Shown here in pieces: positions 31,416-37,297 of a stretch of DNA of 39,678 nucleotides. Within the stretch, counting starts at the first letter, position 1, and each line of letters opens with the position of its first letter. The translations under genes were made by a program, and so were the position numbers. The notes below the pieces were generated by a model, which was not told the DNA's origin, did no database searches, and saw only the letters and a program-made list of their open reading frames with translations. This stretch comes from an uncultured Acetatifactor sp. GTDB taxonomy: Bacteria; Bacillota; Clostridia; Lachnospirales; Lachnospiraceae. The stretch lies in assembly GCA_947595925.1 (NCBI GenBank), contig CANQEV010000026.1, positions 1-39,678 on the forward strand, given 5' to 3'.

Positions 31416-32753
31416 TTACGGGTGCAGTACCGTATTCTCATAGCCGGCTTCTATGGCCGCGTTGCAATCCTCGTCGATCTCTTCCGCGATCTCCCGGAGA
31501 TCCATCTCCCCGTACAGCAGGTCCTGGATGTGAGGATAAAACACTTCCCGGACGCCGTTCCAGTTGGGATTGTTCCCCGTATAATTGACGCTGTGGGAGG
31601 TATTTTCCACATACTTGGTCATCCCTCTCGCCTCCGCCTGCTCCCGGTACTTTTCCGCCACCCTCCGGCTGCAGGTAATGCCCCCGGTGCTGTAGTCCAG
31701 CCAGTCCGTCTCATAGACATATTTTACGAACGCCTTTGCCGCGGCCAGGCGGTCCTCATCACCATTGTCAAACACTGTAAAACCGATCAGATTATCCGTA
31801 CAGTACCCGCTTCCGTCGAGGGAGGGGAAATTGACATAACCAAGCTCATCCAGCCCCGAATCCCGAAAGACCGCATAAAGGGCCGGGTTTGAGACATAAA
31901 AGACCAGCTGATCGTTGACAAACAAGTCAAAATTATCCATCATCACCATGGAATCGCAGTTCGGCGGAAAATACCCCGCCTCCTTCCAGCCGCGGAGCAT
32001 CTCCATGGCGGCGATCCCCTCTTTCGTATTAAGGTGGAAACGCATATTTTCGTCATAGAAACTGCTGCCCTTGCTGCGGAAAAAGGTCATGATATGCATA
32101 TCCCCGTTCCGGTCCCCCGCATACATCATCATGGGATACACGGTATCCGGCAGCTTTTCCTTTAAGGTGGACAGGACTTCCTCCCATTCCTCTTCCGTCC
32201 AGCTCTGAATTTCATCCCTGTCGGAAATGTAACTGTCAAGCCCCGCCGCCCGCATAAGCTTTTTGTTATAGCACAGCGTGTTCATGCTGGAAAGGAACGG
32301 CATCATATAGGTCCTGCCCTCCACCTGTCCGCTTTCCCAATAAGTGTCCGGGATATCCGACCGGATCGCATCCGTGATGATATCGTCCAGAGGAACCACT
32401 GTCCCGTCATAGATGTACGAAGACATGTTAAAGAACCCGGAAGATAGCACATCCACCGCATTTTCTGTCCCGTAACAGCCGGTGACCTCGTCCATCTCCT
32501 TATTGTTCTCAAACTGCACCACTTTTACGGTTATATCCGCGTCTTTATACTGCTCCGCAAACGCCTCGCCCGCCTGCATAAGGAACCCGTACATATCCTT
32601 TTCCGTTCCATCCGCCAGCGAGTCCAAAGCGTACACCGGCGTTTTCAGCGTCAGCGTGATCTCCGGCTTTTTCTCTCCCAGGCCGCCGCATCCGGAAAGC
32701 AGTCCAACGATCCCGATCCCGGCCAGCGCGGCGCATAACATTTTCGTTCTCAT
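31416..32753 (-). CDS. Extracellular solute-binding lipoprotein (ABC-type sugar-binding family)
   Basis: 445 residues. MRTKMLCAALAGIGIVGLLSGCGG is a lipoprotein signal with lipobox LSGC. The mature part follows the family-1 solute-binding pattern: LMQAGEAFAEQYKDADITVKVVQF, DVLSSGFFNMSSYIYDGTVVPLDDII, TYMMPFLSSMNTLCYNKKLM, EEEWEEVLSTLKEKLP and, late, AAAKAFVKYVYETDWLDYSTG. These bind sugars or oligosaccharides outside the membrane. No permease or ATPase genes are adjacent. Instead it is directly downstream of a hybrid histidine kinase, through a relay mini-ORF, which suggests a sensing co-receptor. The ATG at 32753 overlaps the TGA of that mini-ORF; GGGAGAG is 8 nt upstream. Confidence 0.88.
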   Translation of the reverse strand: MRTKMLCAALAGIGIVGLLSGCGGLGEKKPEITLTLKTPVYALDSLADGTEKDMYGFLMQAGEAFAEQYKDADITVKVVQFENNKEMDEVTGCYGTENAVDVLSSGFFNMSSYIYDGTVVPLDDIITDAIRSDIPDTYWESGQVEGRTYMMPFLSSMNTLCYNKKLMRAAGLDSYISDRDEIQSWTEEEWEEVLSTLKEKLPDTVYPMMMYAGDRNGDMHIMTFFRSKGSSFYDENMRFHLNTKEGIAAMEMLRGWKEAGYFPPNCDSMVMMDNFDLFVNDQLVFYVSNPALYAVFRDSGLDELGYVNFPSLDGSGYCTDNLIGFTVFDNGDEDRLAAAKAFVKYVYETDWLDYSTGGITCSRRVAEKYREQAEARGMTKYVENTSHSVNYTGNNPNWNGVREVFYPHIQDLLYGEMDLREIAEEIDEDCNAAIEAGYENTVLHP

Positions 32754-32800
32754 CACTTTTTCTCTCCCGTGCTTCTCCGTATAATGATCGACTCTATCAT
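32753..32800 (-). other. 15-codon relay ORF created by a 47-bp tandem duplication
   Basis: ATG overlaps the kinase stop (TGATG, 32798-32802) and its own stop overlaps the solute-binding protein start (TGATG, 32751-32755). The peptide MIESIIIRRSTGEKK repeats the kinase C-terminus EIITQRSTGEKK. The DNA 32751-32797 is an imperfect copy of 32798-32844. The ribosome site used by the downstream gene is therefore the duplicated end of the kinase gene. Confidence 0.7.
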
Positions 32801-35412
32801 CACTTTTTCTCCCCCGTACTTCTCTGGGTAATGATCTCCTCTATCGTCTCAAACAGCGCCTTGATATCAATGGGCTTTGCGATATATCCATCCATGCCTG
32901 CTTCCAGCGCTTTCTGCCTGTCCTCCGCGAAAGCATTGGCCGTCATGGCGATCACCGGAATCTCTGCCAGCTCCTTCTGCTTAAACTGCCGGATCGCCTT
33001 TGTGGCCTCATAGCCGTCCATCACCGGCATCTGCACATCCATCAGGACCAGATCAAAGTATCCCGGCCCGCCTTTCTGAAGGATTTCGCAGGCCCTGCTG
33101 CCGTCTTCCGCCGTCTCCACCAGGATACCGGCTTCCTCCAGAAGAACAGTGGCGATCTCCCGGTTCAGCTCGTTATCCTCAACCAGCAGGACCCTCCTGC
33201 CGGTAAAGTCGAAGGCCGCTTTGTCCGTCTCCTCCTCCGGCGCAAGATCCGCACAGCACCTCAGGAGCAGCTCCCGCAGACTGGAGGGGAACATCGGCTT
33301 GCTGATAAAGTCTGTGACGCCGGCCTCCCGGGCCTCCGACTCGATATCCGACCAGTCATAGGCGCTCAATATGATGATTGGAGCGTCATTGCCGACGATC
33401 TTCCGGATACGCCTCGCCGTCTCAATGCCGTTCATGTCCGGCATCAGCCAGTCGATGATATAGACGCCGAAAGGATCCCCCATGGTGCACGCGTCCTCCG
33501 TCCTCGCCACCGCTTCCTTTCCAAAGGTACACCACTCGGAACGCATCCCAATATCGATCAGCATCTTGGAGACATTCCGGCACACGTTCATATCGTCGTC
33601 TACCACAAGCCCCCGGATCCCCTCCAGGCTTTCGATCCGCTTCGGCTCCTTTTGGTTCTCCTGGAGCCTGAATTCCAGCGTCACGACAAACTCCGTCCCC
33701 TTCTTTTCCTCGCTCTCCACCGTGATCGTGCCGCCCATCATATCCACTATATTCTTCGTGATGGACATTCCCAGGCCGGTGCCCTGAATCCCGCTGACCG
33801 TGGAAGTCTGCTCCCGGGTAAAGGGATCGAAGATCGTCTTCACAAACTCCTCGCTCATACCGATCCCGTTATCCCTGACCCGGAACTCGAAAGTTCCGTA
33901 GCCCTCGCGGGAAGACGCCCGCTGGGAGATCCGAAAAGAAACCATGCCGCCCGGATGGGTATATTTGATGGCATTGGACAGAATGTTGAGCAATACCTGA
34001 TTGAGCCGCAGCTTGTCGCAGTAGATCTCCTCATCCGCGATATCCTCCGTATCGATGAACAGCTCCAGCTGCTTGGCGTTGACGTCCGCCTGTATGATAT
34101 TTTTCAGGGACAGAAGGATCTCTGAAAGGCTCTCCGGCTGCTCGCTGAGATTCATCCGGCCGCTCTCGATACGGCTCATATCAAGAACGTCGTTGATCAG
34201 ACTGAGCAGATGATTGGAAGACTGCGCGATCTTGGTCAGATAATTTATAACCTGCTCCCGGTTGTCGATATGGGTCGTTGCCAGAGCCGTGTAACCGATT
34301 ATGGCGTTCATCGGCGTCCGGATATCGTGACTCATATTGTTGAGGAACGTCGTCTTTGCGCGGTTTGCCGATTGCGCCATAGCCAGCGCTTCAGAAAGCT
34401 CCTGCCTGTGCTGTTCCTCCACCTGGCGCCTTTGCTCCGCCACGGCCGCCTGGGCGTTCTTTCGAGAAATGATCAGGATCACAGCGACCACAATGACCAT
34501 CACCAGGAACATGAGCAGCGTAAAGATCAGGATCAGACTCCGGCTCTGGCGCTCAAACACGGCCCGGGGAACGCACATGCAGAAATTCCATTCCCCTTCC
34601 GCCATCGGAATGATCAGCATGACATAATCCGTACCGTTTTTATCCTGAAATTCAAAGGCAAGCTCCGTTTTTCCATCCAGTGCCGCCCTTACATCTTCCT
34701 CAGCCACTCCCCGCTCGTACGTCACCTGGGAGAGCCGATCGTCAAAGATATTGGCCGCGTTCTGGGAGTCGAAGTTTACGGTATCCTCTAAAAGATACTC
34801 CCCCGTCCGGGTAACGACCACGCTTGCCCCCTCTCCCTCAAAGCTATCCAGCTTGACGTCGTCCAGCAACATATCGATATCCATGCTGGCAAGCACCCAC
34901 TCATAGGTAACGCCGGACACGGTAAAAGGCCGGATCCTGCTTCCGATGATCATCACTTCTCGCCGACCGGCCACGGCAACATTCTTGTTTTCCAATCGAT
35001 AAATAATATGATCATCCGAGTCCGGGAGCAGTCCTGCCATTGCCTCATCCGTATAGATCTTTCTGTTGCTGTTCACAGCCTGACCGTCCTCCGCAAACAG
35101 CATCAGCCGGTCAGCTGCCACAAGATTTTTGCGGATGGTAAGCTCATCACAGAGCGCTTCCATGTCCGCCGGTTTTTCCTGCCGCAGCTCGTTTCCAATC
35201 CCCAAAAGCGTCTCCAGGGTATTGCTGACCGTAGTCTCGATGGTCTGCGCGTCATGCTTTGAGAGCTCTTTCATATTTTCGACCGACAGATCAATGATCC
35301 TGCCCGTGACAAGCTGATACGCCGCGAACCATAGAAACAACATAGCAATGATAACGGCCAGTATAATCCCGCCGCTCCTAACATTTAACTTTCCAGACTC
35401 CCTGTCTTTCAT
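32800..35412 (-). CDS. Hybrid sensor histidine kinase with two receiver domains
   Basis: 870 residues. Membrane segment 1 at about 15-36, an extracytoplasmic sensor region (about 37-290, Cache-like strands such as GASVVVTRTGEYLLED), membrane segment 2 at 291-316, then a short coiled coil. HisKA has the phospho-acceptor in NMSHDIRTPMNAI (H362). The ATPase domain has N480 (ILSNAIKY), DNGIGM and GTGLGM. Receiver 1 (about 600-715) has VDDDMN and D654 (IIDWLMPDMNG); receiver 2 (about 739-860) has VEDNELN and D792 (LMDVQMPVMDG). No separate DNA-binding regulator or Hpt protein is adjacent. The start at 35412 follows GAGAGGACAGGA; a GTG at 35427 is less likely. Its end is coupled to the downstream solute-binding protein. 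Confidence 0.94.
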   Translation of the reverse strand: MKDRESGKLNVRSGGIILAVIIAMLFLWFAAYQLVTGRIIDLSVENMKELSKHDAQTIETTVSNTLETLLGIGNELRQEKPADMEALCDELTIRKNLVAADRLMLFAEDGQAVNSNRKIYTDEAMAGLLPDSDDHIIYRLENKNVAVAGRREVMIIGSRIRPFTVSGVTYEWVLASMDIDMLLDDVKLDSFEGEGASVVVTRTGEYLLEDTVNFDSQNAANIFDDRLSQVTYERGVAEEDVRAALDGKTELAFEFQDKNGTDYVMLIIPMAEGEWNFCMCVPRAVFERQSRSLILIFTLLMFLVMVIVVAVILIISRKNAQAAVAEQRRQVEEQHRQELSEALAMAQSANRAKTTFLNNMSHDIRTPMNAIIGYTALATTHIDNREQVINYLTKIAQSSNHLLSLINDVLDMSRIESGRMNLSEQPESLSEILLSLKNIIQADVNAKQLELFIDTEDIADEEIYCDKLRLNQVLLNILSNAIKYTHPGGMVSFRISQRASSREGYGTFEFRVRDNGIGMSEEFVKTIFDPFTREQTSTVSGIQGTGLGMSITKNIVDMMGGTITVESEEKKGTEFVVTLEFRLQENQKEPKRIESLEGIRGLVVDDDMNVCRNVSKMLIDIGMRSEWCTFGKEAVARTEDACTMGDPFGVYIIDWLMPDMNGIETARRIRKIVGNDAPIIILSAYDWSDIESEAREAGVTDFISKPMFPSSLRELLLRCCADLAPEEETDKAAFDFTGRRVLLVEDNELNREIATVLLEEAGILVETAEDGSRACEILQKGGPGYFDLVLMDVQMPVMDGYEATKAIRQFKQKELAEIPVIAMTANAFAEDRQKALEAGMDGYIAKPIDIKALFETIEEIITQRSTGEKK

Positions 35413-35514
35413 TCCTGTCCTCTCCACGCGATCCCTTCCCTATGCAGAATCAGCCAAACATCCTTGATCCCCCCGAAGGAAGCCACTACCGGCGTTCAGG
35501 CGCGCCCGCATATT

Positions 35515-35523
35515 ATTATAGCA
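35515..35523 (-). promoter_or_regulatory. Extended -10 promoter for the histidine kinase gene
   Basis: On the minus strand TGCTATAAT (35515-35523) is an extended -10 element (TGnTATAAT); the -35 region (TAGCGG at 17 nt) is poor, as often with extended -10 promoters. It lies about 103 nt before the ATG at 35412. Confidence 0.6.
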
Positions 35524-35618
35524 CGGCAGACCTTTTCCCGCTACCAGTTTTCGCCAGAATTTTCTTCGCAGTATTTTACCTCCGGCGTATCCGTATTCCC
35601 TGGTCCGTCCGAAACAGC

Positions 35619-35667
35619 AAAAAGGCCGCTGTCATTCCCATCCGTAAGGAAAGAATGCAGCGGCTTG
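35619..35667 (-). terminator. Terminator of the AT-rich four-gene operon
   Basis: On the minus strand AAGCCGCTG-CATTC pairs with GAATGACAGCGGCCTT (one bulge), followed by TTTTTGCTG. It lies 24 nt after the stop codon at 35691 and separates this operon from the histidine kinase promoter. Confidence 0.75.
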
Positions 35668-35690
35668 GTTTTCTCATCCCAAATTCATGG

Positions 35691-36326
35691 CTATCTCCTT
35701 AATTCAATGCCTTGATAGTGATTCGATATGCTTTCTACCAACTTTTTATCGTTACAACCGGTAAAATTCGCTATTTCCTTTATTAAATCGGCATTAAAAT
35801 CATACTTTTCGACATATTCCCTTCTCCTTTTCCATGCCGGATGGGAAAGGCCGTCTTTATCTTTATCGCCTTTACACTTTTCTTTAAACTCTAATGCCTT
35901 TATTCCTCGATATACATCGCCATTAAACGCTTTGACTATTCCGCCATAATCCGCATGCACTTCATTTACCCAATCAACAAATTTTTGAGCCTTGGAAAAA
36001 GGTTTAAAGAAAAAGTAATCTTTCTCCTGATGGGTCATCTCATGGCCAATTGTCAATCTAAATGCTTCCATGATTATCTCATCATCATTTTTTTCGACTA
36101 ATAACGAGGCCCATACTGAGTTTATCAGAATAACTCCCGGAATAGTCGCGGATGCGTTTGGAAATCGTCCTCCAAAGTCCCAGAACCACATATAATGTAC
36201 TTTGATTCGTTCCGTGGAATACTTCTCAGAATAATCTTGCAGTATATGTTTGTAATTACTCGGCAATGACCTATGTTCTTTTTTTGCCTTTCTCCTAATA
36301 TATAAATCAACAATTGGACTCAACAT
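35691..36326 (-). CDS. HExxH zinc metallopeptidase-like protein of the toxin locus
   Basis: 211 residues. FRLTIGHEMTHQEKDYFFF contains HEMTH (HExxH zinc motif), and about 25 residues later WVNEVHADYGGIVKAF supplies a likely third ligand (Glu or Asp) as in gluzincin or aspzincin types. There is no signal peptide. GGRFPNASATIPGVILINS precedes the zinc helix as an edge strand. The C-terminus is Lys-rich (KEKCKGDKDKDG, KRRREY). It is the last gene of the AT-rich operon, 4 nt after the previous stop, with no clear ribosome site, so translation is likely coupled. It could be a toxin-processing protease, an effector in its own right or an orphan toxin tip. Confidence 0.6.
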   Translation of the reverse strand: MLSPIVDLYIRRKAKKEHRSLPSNYKHILQDYSEKYSTERIKVHYMWFWDFGGRFPNASATIPGVILINSVWASLLVEKNDDEIIMEAFRLTIGHEMTHQEKDYFFFKPFSKAQKFVDWVNEVHADYGGIVKAFNGDVYRGIKALEFKEKCKGDKDKDGLSHPAWKRRREYVEKYDFNADLIKEIANFTGCNDKKLVESISNHYQGIELRR

Positions 36327-36330
36327 GCTT

Positions 36331-36798
36331 TTATACGCTTAAATCAGTATAAAACCGACGATACTCTTTGGGAATATTAGCCATAATCATATTCAGGTAA
36401 TACTGATACTCTCCTTTGTAAAATTTACCATCTTTAATAATTTTTTCCCGAACAGAATCCAAAATTGCAAAGGCTTTATCATAATAATCTTTTGAGGTGT
36501 CATACTTTTCATCAGACCTTATATTATACTTGACATTGTAAGGCGCATCAGAGAATTCTTTTTCTTTCGTTTCGTATTCCCTGATGATTTCACCGGTCTC
36601 AATATCAGCAACCAACCACATAGTGGGCCGATCAACCTCACCGTTTTCGATATCAGCCTTGGTATAAAAGAAAACAAAAGATGCAAGATAATATTTGCCA
36701 TCTTCAAAGAAAACAACTGGTTGGGAAGTACTATGAGGTATCTTAACCCCACCCATTACATTCTTTTGAAAATGATTGTTTATTGTTTTACTATTCAT
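36331..36798 (-). CDS. Uncharacterised 155-aa protein, candidate immunity protein
   Basis: I do not recognise this family. It has no signal peptide or membrane segment, and is rich in aromatic residues and Lys/Glu, with a beta-rich first half (PVVFFEDGKYYLASFVFFYTKADI, MWLVADIETGEIIREYETKE) and a helical second half (DYYDKAFAILDSVREKIIKDG). The strand pattern YYLASFVFF, PTMWLVADIETGEII recalls small immunity-type proteins. AGGAGGGATACT precedes the ATG. It lies 16 bp after the 36815-37297 gene in the AT-rich operon downstream of the large repeat protein. The immunity role is inferred from position, size and cytoplasmic nature. Confidence 0.55.
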   Translation of the reverse strand: MNSKTINNHFQKNVMGGVKIPHSTSQPVVFFEDGKYYLASFVFFYTKADIENGEVDRPTMWLVADIETGEIIREYETKEKEFSDAPYNVKYNIRSDEKYDTSKDYYDKAFAILDSVREKIIKDGKFYKGEYQYYLNMIMANIPKEYRRFYTDLSV

Positions 36799-36814
36799 AG
36801 TATCCCTCCTCAGA

Positions 36815-37297
36815 TCAAAGGTTGTTTCTCTGATGCTCTAATTGAGTGCTGATAAAAGTATCAGGATCAACTCTCTCAACCACTCTCTCCGGAGAAGTCA
36901 GAACAACGTCATTTTTCTTTTGATAGATCTTTATGATTTCTCCAAACTCTATTTCTTTTTTATCAACATATTTTATACAAACATTCTTTTCTTCCGTCTT
37001 CCACCCCGGCAAAATGCCATTGGAATACCTAATCAGTATTTTTTCTTCTTTGACATCCTGCGTTCCATTTCCTACTTCCCATTCGTCAGGGACGCCTGAA
37101 ATTCCCGTATCATACTTGACTCTATAGCGGATTTCAAATATTTCCGACACGTCACCCTCTTGAATATTCTTGAAATATGCACCGTCTTCAAACACGAATC
37201 CATCTTTTGCTTTTTCACTATGAGTAGTTACAATATTGCATGTCCTTTTATTTGAGACATACACATAGAACATCCCTTTATATTTTGCAATCTTCAT
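36815..37297 (-). CDS. Uncharacterised 160-aa protein immediately downstream of the toxin-like gene, candidate immunity protein
   Basis: No family recognised. It is a cytoplasmic, beta-rich protein (MKIAKYKGMFYVYVSNKRTC, EIFEIRYRVKYDTG, EEKILIRYSNGILPGWKTEE, IEFGEIIKIYQKKNDVVLTS). The ATG directly follows the TAA of the large gene (TAAATG), and the ribosome site GGAGGTGAAA lies in the last codons of that gene, so its translation depends on translation of the large gene. Such tight coupling is the usual arrangement of a toxin and its immunity protein. It has the same AT-rich composition as its neighbours. Confidence 0.6.
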   Translation of the reverse strand: MKIAKYKGMFYVYVSNKRTCNIVTTHSEKAKDGFVFEDGAYFKNIQEGDVSEIFEIRYRVKYDTGISGVPDEWEVGNGTQDVKEEKILIRYSNGILPGWKTEEKNVCIKYVDKKEIEFGEIIKIYQKKNDVVLTSPERVVERVDPDTFISTQLEHQRNNL

